Below, piece after piece: positions 46,126 through 56,192 of a stretch of DNA of 64,000 bases. The notes beneath the pieces were generated by a model. It had not been told where the DNA came from. It made no database searches and saw only the letters and a list, made by a program, of their open reading frames with translations. A program made the translations under genes and the position numbers. The DNA is from Methanomicrobiaceae archaeon (GTDB lineage: Archaea; Halobacteriota; Methanomicrobia; Methanomicrobiales; Methanomicrobiaceae), in NCBI GenBank assembly GCA_029762625.1, contig JARVGI010000002.1, positions 2,772 through 66,771 of the forward strand, given 5' to 3'. Every line of letters starts with the position of its first letter. The first letter of the stretch is position 1.

Positions 46126-46999
46126 GCATCTCCTCTCCTCGCTGATCGTCCGGGTCCACGTGAACCACCACGTCCTCGATTTCTTCCACCTCGGTGCGTA
46201 TCCTCGCCATCACTTCTTCCGCGATGGCATGGCCTTCGACGACGCTGAGGTGGGGGTCCACCGTAATATGAATGTCGGCGAAGAGCTCCTGCGGTTTGCC
46301 CCGGCAGCGGAAATCGTGATAGCCTCGGACCCCCTCGATCGAGGAGAGGACCATGGCGATCCGGTCCTCACAATCGACGACCACTGCATCGGTGAGTACG
46401 TTGGCAGCTTCCTTGAGAATCACCAGCCCCATGCGCCCGATGAGGATCCCGATGCCGAAGGCGATCAGCGGATCTGCGAGGGGATAGCCCAGCAGCACCG
46501 CCGCAAAACCGCCGAGGACGCTCAGCGATACGAAGATGTCGCTTGCAGTGTGCCTGGCGTCGGCGAGCAGGATCTGGCTCTGCAGTTCCTCGCCCACGCG
46601 CCGCTCGAACGTGGTGACGAGGAGGTTGATGAGGATGGTGGCGACCATCACCCCGATGGTCAGGCCCGTGATTTCCGGGGCCTCCCGGGTCAAGAACCGG
46701 CCCACACCCTCGCTGATGATCCAGAAGGCGGAGAGGAGGAGCATGGCGCCGATGACCAGCGTTCCCGCCGTCTCGAACCTGCCGTGGCCGTAGGGGTGGA
46801 CCTGATCGGGCGGCTGCCGGGCGAAGTGGGTGCTGACGATCCCCACGATATTGGAGAGGGAATCGAAAAGCGAATGCAGCGAATCGGCCACCATGCTCAC
46901 CGATCCGGCCATCAGGCCGACGGTGGCCTTGGCGGCAGCCACAAGCAGGTTCAGAAGGAGTACCAGCACCAGAGTGCGCTGGATGCGGTCGTACCTCAT
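46118..46999 (-). CDS. Cation diffusion facilitator transporter
   Basis: 293 residues from MRYDRIQRTLVLV (an upstream GTG is possible). Six membrane helices; metal sites SMVADSLHSLFDSLSN in helix 2 and LLADARHTASDIFVSL in helix 5; C-terminal cytoplasmic ferredoxin-like metal domain (about 205-285). Exports Zn, Fe, Co or Mn in exchange for protons. Confidence 0.92.
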   Translation of the reverse strand: MRYDRIQRTLVLVLLLNLLVAAAKATVGLMAGSVSMVADSLHSLFDSLSNIVGIVSTHFARQPPDQVHPYGHGRFETAGTLVIGAMLLLSAFWIISEGVGRFLTREAPEITGLTIGVMVATILINLLVTTFERRVGEELQSQILLADARHTASDIFVSLSVLGGFAAVLLGYPLADPLIAFGIGILIGRMGLVILKEAANVLTDAVVVDCEDRIAMVLSSIEGVRGYHDFRCRGKPQELFADIHITVDPHLSVVEGHAIAEEVMARIRTEVEEIEDVVVHVDPDDQRGEEMHE

Positions 47000-47052
47000 C
47001 GGATAAGGGTGCACACTCTCCCTATAAAGGGATTGTTCCGGGGGCAGTTATT

Positions 47053-49242
47053 TCAGGGCATTTTGTAATGTTTTCGAAGGAAATCACTGATTTTCTTTGA
47101 TTCCAGCCACCCGATATCCAGCTGCTTGATAATCGCATCTATCTCCGCCGCCTGCGATACGACTTTCTCGGCAAGAGGCCCTCCCTCGAGATCGACCATT
47201 CCCACGATAGCCTGCAGCGGGTTCCTGATGTGATCGTTGAGGATGGCGAACTGCTCCATGTTCTTCTCGATCTGGTCGAGCGCTTCCCTCCGGATGCGTT
47301 CCACTTCTTTCCTCTCCCCGATATCCCGGGCGACCCCCACGAGGCCTATTGGCCTTCGCTCACTGTCCCGTAAATAGGAGACCTTTGTCTCGACCCAGAC
47401 CGGTGAACCGTCGCTCCTGCTGCATTCAAGTTCCAGGACGTTGTTTGTCTCATCATGGTCCCCGCAGTCGTCCGCACGGGAGCATTGTTCAAGGAGAACC
47501 CGCCGGATGTTCTCCACCGCGCTCTCCGACAGGAACAGATCGATGCTGTTTGCCAGGATCTCTTCCGTGGTGTAGCCGAGCAGGGGGAGGACGGAGGGGC
47601 TGACATAGGTGAACCGGAGACCGAGGTCCATGGTCCAGATGACGTCCTTTGCATTCTCGGCAATGATACGGTACCACTCCTCCTTTTCCCTCAATCCCTC
47701 CTCGGCACGCCTGCGATCGGTGATGTCCATGAGGGAGACGACGCTTCGCGCGGTCCCGGGTATCAGCGAGACAGTGATAAAGACGGACCGGACCCTCCCC
47801 TTCGCGTCCACAAGGTTTGCCTCATAGGATCGCGGCGCCTGGTCCGGGGAATGGCGGCGCAGCAGATGGTAGCGGGTCACCTTTCCCAGATCTTCACCCT
47901 CAAAGAGTTTTTTATAGCCCTTGCTCCCCTCGAGTTCGGCCTGCGTGTACCCGAACATGCGTTCGAATTCCGCGTTGGCGAGGAGGACCGATCCGTCCTC
48001 CTCGACGATCATGGTCGCCGTCCCCGTCGTCTCGAAGATCGCCCGGTAGAGCTGCCTTGATTGGAGCAGTTTCCCCTCGGATTCCTTTCTGCCGGTGATA
48101 TCTGTGATCATGCCGAGGAGGGCGCGTTCTCCTTCGTAGGGAATGAACTGCCCCGAGAATATGGCATCAAGACGGTGACCGTCCTTTGCAAGGAGGGTGC
48201 ACTCCACCGCGCGGGCGCACAGGCAGTCGCCCGTCTCTTCGAACACCGCCATCGCACCGGCGTCCTCCGGCGCGAGCAGGTCCTGGAAGGCAAATGACGG
48301 GGCGCAGAGTTCATCCTGACTGTATCCAAGGATTTTTTCGCATTGCCGGTTGGCATAGACGACCTTTCCCCGGTGGTTGACCAGGACCATGTTGGGTGCA
48401 TGCTCGAGGAGCATGCGTGCACGCTCCATATCCCCGCGGCCTGCGCGCCGATCGGTGATATCGGTGCCGGTGCAGAGGACGGACTCGACGGCACCGGTCG
48501 GTGATTGCCGGACGCTGCTCGTCCAGGCAATCCGGCGTGTACTGCCGTCCGCAACCGCATGCCGGCACTCGAACGTGGGACATACGTCGGGGACGGCAAG
48601 GATGCCGGCGATCCGTGCGCAGAAGTCTTCATCCGGATCCCCGCCGCCCTGACAGATGGTCCCCACGTGAAAGCCGCCGGGGGTATCGCGCAGGCCAAAC
48701 AGCACCCTGCCGTACTCGTTGACAAAGAGGATATACCCCTGTCGATCGATCCTGATAACGATGCTGCGCGCATCCTCGACAAGTGTGCGATAGTGCGCTT
48801 CGTTGCGTCTCAGGCGGGCATTTTCCACGGACAGGCGCATGACCTCGTCCCGGAGGTCCGCACCTTTGCCCTCCACCGGCGATGCATGCGCCCCGATCAG
48901 GGCATTGTGACGGTTCCGGTGGTTTTTCAGGCTCTGTGCATCGACGCCGAAGAGTTCGAATGTTCCCATTTCCTCGAGCATGGCGCCCGCGCGGTCAAGG
49001 AGAAAGGAACCGTGGTTGTCCAGCATCATCACGCACTCGGGCGATCCTTCCACAAAGATGACTGCGGTAAGGCCCACATCATGTGCCGCGGTGGCGAGAG
49101 CAATGCCGTTGAAGTTCTCATCGAGGGCCATGGCAACCAGATCCCGGAAGCAGAACACACCCTCGAATGTCGAATTATGGATAACATCAGAAAAAATCGA
49201 CCCGAATCTGGTGCTTTCAAGGACGTGCATGGCGAGGGGCAT
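47053..49242 (-). CDS. Multi-PAS sensor with ATPase-less DHp-like end
   Basis: 729 residues, no membrane helices. Residues 1-115 form an unrecognised domain (FRDLVAMALDENFNGIALAT, DNHGSFLLDRAGAMLEEMG). A short coil then leads to four PAS domains (about 150-265, 275-385, 400-515, 530-645). The protein ends with the same 75-residue module as the genes at 21,684 and 51,185: QIEKNMEQFAILNDHIRNPL, DLEGG, EIDAIIKQLDIGWLES, FLRKHY. No HATPase follows. The last-but-one PAS is close in sequence to the second PAS of the 21,684 protein. A cytoplasmic signal sensor; output unknown. Confidence 0.82.
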   Translation of the reverse strand: MPLAMHVLESTRFGSIFSDVIHNSTFEGVFCFRDLVAMALDENFNGIALATAAHDVGLTAVIFVEGSPECVMMLDNHGSFLLDRAGAMLEEMGTFELFGVDAQSLKNHRNRHNALIGAHASPVEGKGADLRDEVMRLSVENARLRRNEAHYRTLVEDARSIVIRIDRQGYILFVNEYGRVLFGLRDTPGGFHVGTICQGGGDPDEDFCARIAGILAVPDVCPTFECRHAVADGSTRRIAWTSSVRQSPTGAVESVLCTGTDITDRRAGRGDMERARMLLEHAPNMVLVNHRGKVVYANRQCEKILGYSQDELCAPSFAFQDLLAPEDAGAMAVFEETGDCLCARAVECTLLAKDGHRLDAIFSGQFIPYEGERALLGMITDITGRKESEGKLLQSRQLYRAIFETTGTATMIVEEDGSVLLANAEFERMFGYTQAELEGSKGYKKLFEGEDLGKVTRYHLLRRHSPDQAPRSYEANLVDAKGRVRSVFITVSLIPGTARSVVSLMDITDRRRAEEGLREKEEWYRIIAENAKDVIWTMDLGLRFTYVSPSVLPLLGYTTEEILANSIDLFLSESAVENIRRVLLEQCSRADDCGDHDETNNVLELECSRSDGSPVWVETKVSYLRDSERRPIGLVGVARDIGERKEVERIRREALDQIEKNMEQFAILNDHIRNPLQAIVGMVDLEGGPLAEKVVSQAAEIDAIIKQLDIGWLESKKISDFLRKHYKMP

Positions 49243-49350
49243 ACTATCTCTCGGTGTTCGTGCTGGTGAGAAGGGAACGGGGATCTGCCTCCCGGCAGAT
49301 CGGTTGTTCCTGTTCGGTGAAAGGATGCGAACAATACAGTGTTGGGATAA

Positions 49351-49363
49351 GCCATATATAAGG
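49351..49363 (-). promoter_or_regulatory. TATA box of multi-PAS sensor gene
   Basis: Minus-strand CCTTATATATGGC. It predicts a start near 49,330 and a leader of nearly 90 nt before the ATG at 49,242. The dyad at 49,391-49,420 lies 27 nt upstream of it. Confidence 0.5.
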
Positions 49364-49390
49364 CTTTTTTTCGGTTTTTAGGGCAAAATC

Positions 49391-49420
49391 CAGTGTTTTT
49401 GGAGAGATCCAACACTCCGG
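49391..49420 (+). promoter_or_regulatory. 30-bp dyad, copy 1 (putative operator)
   Basis: CAGT-GTTT-TTGGA-GAGA-TCCAA-CACT-CCGG. The inner palindrome TTGGA-N4-TCCAA is perfect and the left outer CAGT arm is present; the right outer arm is not conserved. Together with the four preceding bases it shares AATCCAGTG-N3-TTGGA-N4-TCCAA with copy 3, at identical spacing. Confidence 0.65.
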
Positions 49421-49428
49421 GGAAAAAT

Positions 49429-49458
49429 CAGTACCTTTGGAGATATTCAACCGGATTG
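49429..49458 (+). promoter_or_regulatory. 30-bp dyad, copy 2 (putative operator)
   Basis: CAGT-ACCT-TTGGA-GATA-TTCAA-CCGG-ATTG: same layout as copy 3 with one mismatch in each right arm. It ends 15 nt before the TATA-like box of the UbiA gene. Confidence 0.65.
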
Positions 49459-49473
49459 TACCAATTCGATCGG

Positions 49474-49485
49474 TTTGTAATATTA
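49474..49485 (+). promoter_or_regulatory. TATA-like box of UbiA gene
   Basis: TTTGTAATATTA is centred about 30 bp before the ATG at 49,510. No Shine-Dalgarno is evident before that ATG. Confidence 0.45.
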
Positions 49486-49509
49486 CCCTCTTGTGGAAAC
49501 ACGATAACT

Positions 49510-50346
49510 ATGAGCTCCTTTACATACCCGCAGAGGTATTTATCGAAAATCAATTTTCCCTTTATATGCTATAAATTTAATTATTTCCCGCTCATCTCTT
49601 CAATCGCCGTCGTAGCGCTGTCAGGCGCGCTTAAACTTCACTTTGCCTACGAATTTCTCGGGCGGACCTTACCCCTTCACTCCTTCATCGTTGCCATTCT
49701 CGTCACGTATGCAAGCTACGCGTTCGACCGGGGTGTGGGCTGTTCGGAAGACGAGGAGCGAAGCGGGCTGTTCAAATCCGCGCTTCTTGTATCAGCCGTC
49801 ATCGCCACCATCCTCTCTTTTGTGTTGTTTGCAAACATCCTCCTCGCCGTCCCCTATATCATCGGGTATCTCTATGCCCGCGGCATTGGCGGGCACCGGC
49901 TCAAAGGCGGCTACGGCGTGAAAAATGCCGTGGTCGCATTGACATGGGCCTCGACAATGCCCATTTTCCTCTGCGACCTCTCCTTTGCGGGCCTGCTCGT
50001 CTACCTCTTCTTTTTTTCAAAAAGCTTCGTGAACACCATCATCTACGATGTCAGGGATGCGGAACGCGACCGCGAGGCAGGGATCGCAACCATCCCGACG
50101 CTCATGTCGAAGACGAGGCTCCGGGCGTTGCTGATCCTCATCAGCGCCGCGACCCACTGCATCCTGATCGCCGCAGCACTGGGCGGGATGCTTGCCTGCG
50201 CGGACATCCTGGTACTGAGCGCCCTGCACTCGCTGGGGTATATCATCATCTATTCGGGCGCATGCAATGTCCTGCGGAATACCCTCGTGGACGGGGAATG
50301 GATCCTCTATACCCTTTACAGTAGTTTCCGGGCCGTGTTCCTGTAA
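49510..50346 (+). CDS. UbiA-family prenyltransferase
   Basis: 278 residues from MSSFTYPQRYLSKINFP; the open frame extends 39 codons upstream through the operator region and is not family-like. Seven to eight membrane helices. The second aspartate motif YDVRDAERDREAG is clear; the first is weaker (YASYAFDRGVGCSEDE). Members attach prenyl chains to lipids, quinones or haem. The substrate here is unknown. Its last 31 bp overlap the FilR1-like gene tail-to-tail. Confidence 0.82.
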   Translation: MSSFTYPQRYLSKINFPFICYKFNYFPLISSIAVVALSGALKLHFAYEFLGRTLPLHSFIVAILVTYASYAFDRGVGCSEDEERSGLFKSALLVSAVIATILSFVLFANILLAVPYIIGYLYARGIGGHRLKGGYGVKNAVVALTWASTMPIFLCDLSFAGLLVYLFFFSKSFVNTIIYDVRDAERDREAGIATIPTLMSKTRLRALLILISAATHCILIAAALGGMLACADILVLSALHSLGYIIIYSGACNVLRNTLVDGEWILYTLYSSFRAVFL

Positions 50347-51065
50347 TAGGCAACCATATCCCTCCCGAATTTCAGCGCCTCGGGAGAGGTGCAGATCAGG
50401 TCCCGGGTAAAGTCATAGCTGCCCGATTTATAGAAAAAGCCGATAGAAAGAAAAGTGTCCGTAACGGTGATCGCAATTTTCGGGGTCTGGTCGGTGATAT
50501 AGAGGTCGACGTTGTCCAGTGATTCGTCGAGATGGTCGGCCACGACCTCGCGGAGGTCTTCGGTAATCACGATGGAAATCGGAATATTGTGCTTCACCAG
50601 CTCTTCCAGCATCTGCGGGTAATCAGGAAAGAGCATCGGGGTAACGCCCTGGATTTCAGTGGATTGCTTGAGATAGCCGAAAAAGACCCGGTGGGGCTTG
50701 AGTACATCAGAGGGCTCCGATGCCACGAGTTCGAAGGAGGATAGCTCGTAGAGGCGGATATAGAAATCATCCGGAAAACCGATACTATGGTCGGGAAAGG
50801 CGCGGAAGATATGCTGGAGCGTGGTGATGCTCCTCATAAAATGCTCGAACACCATCAGGTATGCCCTGCCGCTGTCCGTGAGTACAATCTCCCCATCCTT
50901 ATCCATCGCGAACTCGACGTTTTTAAGATAATCCACGGTGAACGCAAATGTCGAAGCAGGAACGGAATCCTTGATCTCATCCTTTGTCCTGCCTTTGAGC
51001 AGGGCATCGAGCACTTCCATCCGCCTTCCGCTGGCGAAAATTTTCATGAAATTAGAAATTTCCAT
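50316..51065 (-). CDS. FilR1-type winged-helix regulator
   Basis: 249 residues. The N-terminal winged helix (about 1-75) reads MKIFASGRRMEVLDALLKG, SVPASTFAFTVDYLKNVEF, VLTDSGRAYL. The C-terminal domain (about 115-245, VTPMLFPDYPQMLEELVKHN, ITDQTPKIAITVTDTFLSIGFF) matches the domain of methanogenesis regulator FilR1, which works with the sensor kinase FilI in Methanothrix (Methanosaeta). It lacks a receiver domain. A dyad 55 bp before its start suggests self-regulation. The sensor gene at 51,185-52,660 is directly upstream on the same strand. Confidence 0.8.
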   Translation of the reverse strand: MEISNFMKIFASGRRMEVLDALLKGRTKDEIKDSVPASTFAFTVDYLKNVEFAMDKDGEIVLTDSGRAYLMVFEHFMRSITTLQHIFRAFPDHSIGFPDDFYIRLYELSSFELVASEPSDVLKPHRVFFGYLKQSTEIQGVTPMLFPDYPQMLEELVKHNIPISIVITEDLREVVADHLDESLDNVDLYITDQTPKIAITVTDTFLSIGFFYKSGSYDFTRDLICTSPEALKFGRDMVAYYRNTARKLL

Positions 51066-51094
51066 GGATGTCCCGTTTCATTGTGGGTGATTCA

Positions 51095-51105
51095 CCTTTT
51101 TTAAG
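51095..51105 (-). promoter_or_regulatory. TATA-like box of FilR1-like gene
   Basis: Minus-strand CTTAAAAAAGG, about 35 bp before the ATG at 51,065. The third dyad begins 15 nt upstream of it. Confidence 0.45.
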
Positions 51106-51120
51106 ATTGTTTAATGAATC

Positions 51121-51150
51121 CAGTGAGATTGGATTTTTCCAACGGTACTG
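51121..51150 (+). promoter_or_regulatory. 30-bp perfect dyad, copy 3 (putative operator)
   Basis: CAGT-GAGA-TTGGA-TTTT-TCCAA-CGGT-ACTG: both arm pairs are perfect inverted repeats. It lies between the end of the periplasmic-sensor gene and the FilR1-like gene, 15 nt upstream of the latter's TATA-like box, the same distance as copy 2 from the UbiA box. Confidence 0.7.
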
Positions 51151-51184
51151 TTCAGCAACCCCTGCCGCGACCGTCCATTCCCCG

Positions 51185-52660
51185 TTATACGTCGGACCTG
51201 TTCCCATTGTTGTCCTTCTCCCGGGGATAATGGCGCTGCAGAAAGTCCCGGATCGCGCTGGATTCCAGCCAGCCCTGGTCGAGCCGGTTGATGATCGCGT
51301 CGATCTCGCCGGCCTGCAGAAAAATCTTCTCCGCCATTGGCCCTCCCTCGAGGTCGGCCAGCCCAACGATGGCCTGCAGGGGATTCCTGATGTGGTCGTT
51401 GAGGGTGGCCATCTGCTCCATGTTTTCCTCGATCTGTTCCAGCGCCTCGTGCTGGAGGACGGAGAGGTGCCGGAACTCCTCCTTGCTCCTGCGCAGCGCT
51501 TCCTCCGCCCGGCGGCGGCGGAGGATGTTGGCCGCAAGGATGACCACCGCAACGGCGAGCACGGCGATACCGGTGACCACGGCCCAGAAGACGTGCACGT
51601 TCACCGGAATGATCCCGGGGAGCTGGTTGATGAGCCTGCTGCCCTCGGGGAGCGCCGATGAATGGATGCCGAAGCGCATGAGCTGGTGGTTGTCAAAGAA
51701 CCAGTGGGTGGGCACCTCGGTGACCACCGGGATGGACGATGCCTCCTCGCCGTTGAGAATACGCTCAGTGAGTTCCGCGGCAATCCTTCCCTGGTCGGTG
51801 CCGTATGCCAGCTTTCCCCCCACAATGCCGCCTCCGAGGTAGAAATCCCACACCCCGTAGATGGGGACGCTGGACGCCGAGGAGACCAGTGCCATGCTCT
51901 TCTCGTGCTCGTAGTAGGTGCCGGCACCGTCGACGGTGTAGGTCATCATCAGGATCACGGTACCGTCGGGAAGATTGGCGACGGTTTCGAGGAGCGTGTC
52001 CATCGTCAGATCCTCGAGGAGGGTGATGCTCACCCGGTCCCGGTATTCGGGGAGGATTTCTGCAAGGCGGTGTTTGTTGGAGATACCGGATATCGACTGA
52101 TCATTGATGACGACCAGACGTGAAGTGCCGGGATGCAGGCGAAGCGCCGTATCAAGGGTGCTCCGGATATCATAGGCCTCCACCACGCCGGTACAGCCAT
52201 GCCATGTGTCGAGATCGCCGTTGTGGTAATCGGAAACCCCGCAGAACACGCAGGGGGTCATGGGGAAGAGGTCCTTGTGGCGTGCCTGCATGAACTGGTA
52301 AGCGCCGTCATCGGCGACAATCACCGCATCGAACCGGGTATCGGCATATTTGATCCGGTACAGCTCGTACATCTTCCGGGAATACCCGGGTTCCGATACG
52401 CGCGCCAGATCCATGTATTCAACAACGATGTCGACGTCCACGCCGCGGTTATCGAAGTACGACCCGATGCCCTCGTTGATACTATGCGTCCACACGTGCC
52501 CTTCATGATATGAATGGAGGACGAGGATTTTCTTCGGGGCCGCCTGCTCATCTGCGGAAACCGGGCATGCAGCCAGCAAGAGAAGGCAAATGATGACAGG
52601 CGCCCATCTGAAAATCGGCGCCCGCCAGGCACGCCGGCAATCCCCCTTCCCACGGTACAT
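51185..52660 (-). CDS. Periplasmic-binding-domain sensor with ATPase-less DHp-like end
   Basis: 491 residues from an ATG with GGAG 9 nt before it; an ATG 5 codons earlier is possible. Signal-like helix (ICLLLLAACPVSA), then an extracellular ABC-substrate-binding-like domain (about 40-345; KILVLHSYHEGHVWTHSIN, FDAVIVADDGAYQFMQ, VPIYGVWDFYLGGGIVGG). A membrane helix (VFWAVVTGIAVLAVAVVIL) and a coil lead to the conserved terminal module (LNDHIRNPLQ, DLEGG, LDQGWLES, FLQRHY). No ATPase domain. It may bind an external ligand and signal through the same output as the other two sensors; the FilR1-like gene is next. Confidence 0.82.
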   Translation of the reverse strand: MYRGKGDCRRAWRAPIFRWAPVIICLLLLAACPVSADEQAAPKKILVLHSYHEGHVWTHSINEGIGSYFDNRGVDVDIVVEYMDLARVSEPGYSRKMYELYRIKYADTRFDAVIVADDGAYQFMQARHKDLFPMTPCVFCGVSDYHNGDLDTWHGCTGVVEAYDIRSTLDTALRLHPGTSRLVVINDQSISGISNKHRLAEILPEYRDRVSITLLEDLTMDTLLETVANLPDGTVILMMTYTVDGAGTYYEHEKSMALVSSASSVPIYGVWDFYLGGGIVGGKLAYGTDQGRIAAELTERILNGEEASSIPVVTEVPTHWFFDNHQLMRFGIHSSALPEGSRLINQLPGIIPVNVHVFWAVVTGIAVLAVAVVILAANILRRRRAEEALRRSKEEFRHLSVLQHEALEQIEENMEQMATLNDHIRNPLQAIVGLADLEGGPMAEKIFLQAGEIDAIINRLDQGWLESSAIRDFLQRHYPREKDNNGNRSDV

Positions 52661-52953
52661 AATCCCTCGCTCCATAAAAGTCAGCAAAAATAATCATGCT
52701 CTTTACTGCAACCGCACCCTGATGATATTCGTGCGGTATCGTCGACACCGGCACTCTATAGATTAAATTGACCGCGGTAATAACCTTTGTGAAACAATCC
52801 ACCTTTTCTACTTTTAATAAATTTGATAATAAATCTTAATAGGGCTCAGAATAGAATATTGCGGCGGGTAGCCCTGCTATACAGGGCATGGCGGCGAATG
52901 TGTGAAAATTCAAAAATGGATACCTGGAGGTAAGATCATATGCTTCTCATGCA

Positions 52954-54093
52954 TCATGATCGCCGCACCGCCCGGATCCTGCGCATGGCCTCCTCGAGGC
53001 GGGCGAGGTCCGCGGCATAGCTGAGCCGGATCCACCCCGGGGCGCTGAAGGCGGTGCCGGGTGTCGCGGCGACGCGGGCATCGTGAAGCCACCGCCGGGC
53101 AATCTCCATGTCGTCGCCCTCGACCTTCACGAAGGCGTAGAATGCACCGTCCGCCGGTGCCGTTGCATAGCCCATATCGGCCAGTTCATCGATGATATAC
53201 CGGCGCCTTCCGTCGAATTCACGCCGCATCTCCTCAACACAGGCCTGGTCGCCGCGCAGTGCGGCAACCGCGCCCCACATCGCAAAGGTGGCGGGATGGC
53301 TGATGGTATGCTGCTGCACCTTGATCATCTGCCGGAGGATGGGTGCGGGCGCGACCGCATACCCGATGCGCCACCCTGTCATCGCGTAGGCCTTGGAGAA
53401 CCCGTTGATGGTAACCGTCCGCTCGTGCATATCGCCGATTGCGGCGAGCGAGCGGTGCGGTTTGCCGTAGATCAGCTTCTCGTAGATCTCGTCGGAGACG
53501 GCGATGAGGTCGTAGTCGCAGCAGAGATCGGCAAGGAGGGCGAGCGACGCATCATTGAGCACGGATCCGGCCGGATTGGACGGCGAATTGACCACGATCA
53601 TCCGGGTCTTCTGCCCTACCCGCTCGACCAGCCCGTCGTCCACCTGAAAGGTGCGCTCGTTCAGGCGGTGATGGACCGGGCGCCCCCCCGCGATCCGCAC
53701 GCAGGGCTCGTACGATACCCACGCCGGGTCGAGGATCACCGCTTCGTCGCCGGGATTGAGCACCGCCTCCATCGCCTCGTAGATGGCGTCCTTGGCCCCG
53801 CAGGTCACGATCACGTCCTCCGGCCGCGCAGGAATGCCATTTTCCCCGGTGATCTTTTCCGCGATCGCCTCCCGGAGTTCCGGGATGCCGGGGCTGGGGG
53901 CATAGTGCGTCTCCCCCCGCCGGAGGGCCTCAATACATGCCCCGGTGATATGCGCCGGGGTGGCGAAATCGGGTTCGCCGATGGAGAGCGAGACGACGTC
54001 GATGCCCTCGCGGGCCATCCGCGTCGCCGTGTCGGTGATCTCGATGGTGGCGGATGGCGGAATGGCGCTGATTTTCTCCGAAAGCGCCCTCAT
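52954..54093 (-). CDS. Class I/II PLP aminotransferase (aspartate type)
   Basis: 379 residues. PLP Lys is K234 in NGFSKAYAMTGWRIGY; SNPAG at about 172 and a late WIRLSYA Arg complete the site. Closest in pattern to aspartate/aromatic aminotransferases of fold type I-gamma. Start overlaps the ribH stop by 4 bp. The 266 bp on its downstream side hold no gene I can support. The acceptor is not resolved by sequence. Confidence 0.88.
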   Translation of the reverse strand: MRALSEKISAIPPSATIEITDTATRMAREGIDVVSLSIGEPDFATPAHITGACIEALRRGETHYAPSPGIPELREAIAEKITGENGIPARPEDVIVTCGAKDAIYEAMEAVLNPGDEAVILDPAWVSYEPCVRIAGGRPVHHRLNERTFQVDDGLVERVGQKTRMIVVNSPSNPAGSVLNDASLALLADLCCDYDLIAVSDEIYEKLIYGKPHRSLAAIGDMHERTVTINGFSKAYAMTGWRIGYAVAPAPILRQMIKVQQHTISHPATFAMWGAVAALRGDQACVEEMRREFDGRRRYIIDELADMGYATAPADGAFYAFVKVEGDDMEIARRWLHDARVAATPGTAFSAPGWIRLSYAADLARLEEAMRRIRAVRRS

Positions 54094-54497
54094 TGCAACC
54101 GCTGGACCATCTTCACCGCGGATTCCACCGCACGCCGTGCATAATCGATCCGCTCGTGGGCCTCGAGGCGCGTCATCCCCGGTCCCGAGATGCCCAGCGT
54201 CACCGGCTTGCCGTACTCGAGCGAGAGGTCGATGATCTTTCTCGCCGCATGCTGCACGACAATCTCGTCATGCTGGGTGGCACCCTCGATCACGCAGCCG
54301 ATGGTTACCACGGCATCCACGCGGCCCGCATCGAGCATCTTTTTTATCGCCAGCGGCATGTCGTAGGCGCCCGGCACGTAAAGGGTCTCCGTCACTTCCG
54401 CCCCGAGAAACTCGGCGTGCTCTTTGCCCTCGATTTCCATCATGTAGGTCAGGTCACGGTTGAATTCGGACACAACAAATCCAAGTTGTATGGTCAT
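54090..54497 (-). CDS. ribH: 6,7-dimethyl-8-ribityllumazine synthase
   Basis: 135 residues from MTIQLGFVVSEFNRDLTYMM (GGAG 7 nt upstream; an ATG two codons earlier is the alternative). VPGAYDMPLAIKKML, VTIGCVIEGATQHDEIV and GKPVTLGISGPGMT are the family blocks. Makes lumazine for riboflavin, in a pathway that also feeds F420 (ribityl-uracil donor). Coupled by overlap to the aminotransferase. Confidence 0.94.
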   Translation of the reverse strand: MTIQLGFVVSEFNRDLTYMMEIEGKEHAEFLGAEVTETLYVPGAYDMPLAIKKMLDAGRVDAVVTIGCVIEGATQHDEIVVQHAARKIIDLSLEYGKPVTLGISGPGMTRLEAHERIDYARRAVESAVKMVQRLQ

Positions 54498-54516
54498 GTT
54501 CATTCTCCTGTATGCA

Positions 54517-54526
54517 GTGTATATAA
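54517..54526 (-). promoter_or_regulatory. TATA box of ribH unit
   Basis: Minus-strand TTATATACAC is centred about 25 bp before the ribH ATG. Confidence 0.55.
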
Positions 54527-54551
54527 CAGTCCGGCATGAGGTTTCCGGCTC

Positions 54552-56140
<1,589 letters not shown>

Positions 56141-56149
56141 TCAGATCAG

Positions 56150-56163
56150 CCTAATATAATTAT
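56150..56163. promoter_or_regulatory. Shared AT-rich promoter region, divergent genes
   Basis: CTAATATAATTATT lies between the class V aminotransferase (minus) and purE (plus), 52 bp apart. TATA-like boxes can be drawn on both strands. The plus-strand one is about 35 bp before the purE ATG. Confidence 0.4.
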
Positions 56164-56192
56164 TGAAACACCTTATAAGAAGTTGGCATATC

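Noticed and set aside
52688-52953. Further operator dyad or small gene in the gap beside the aspartate-type aminotransferase
   Set aside because: No CAGT/TTGGA dyad is present. An ACCGCGGT core palindrome is too short to be convincing, and no coding frame is supported.
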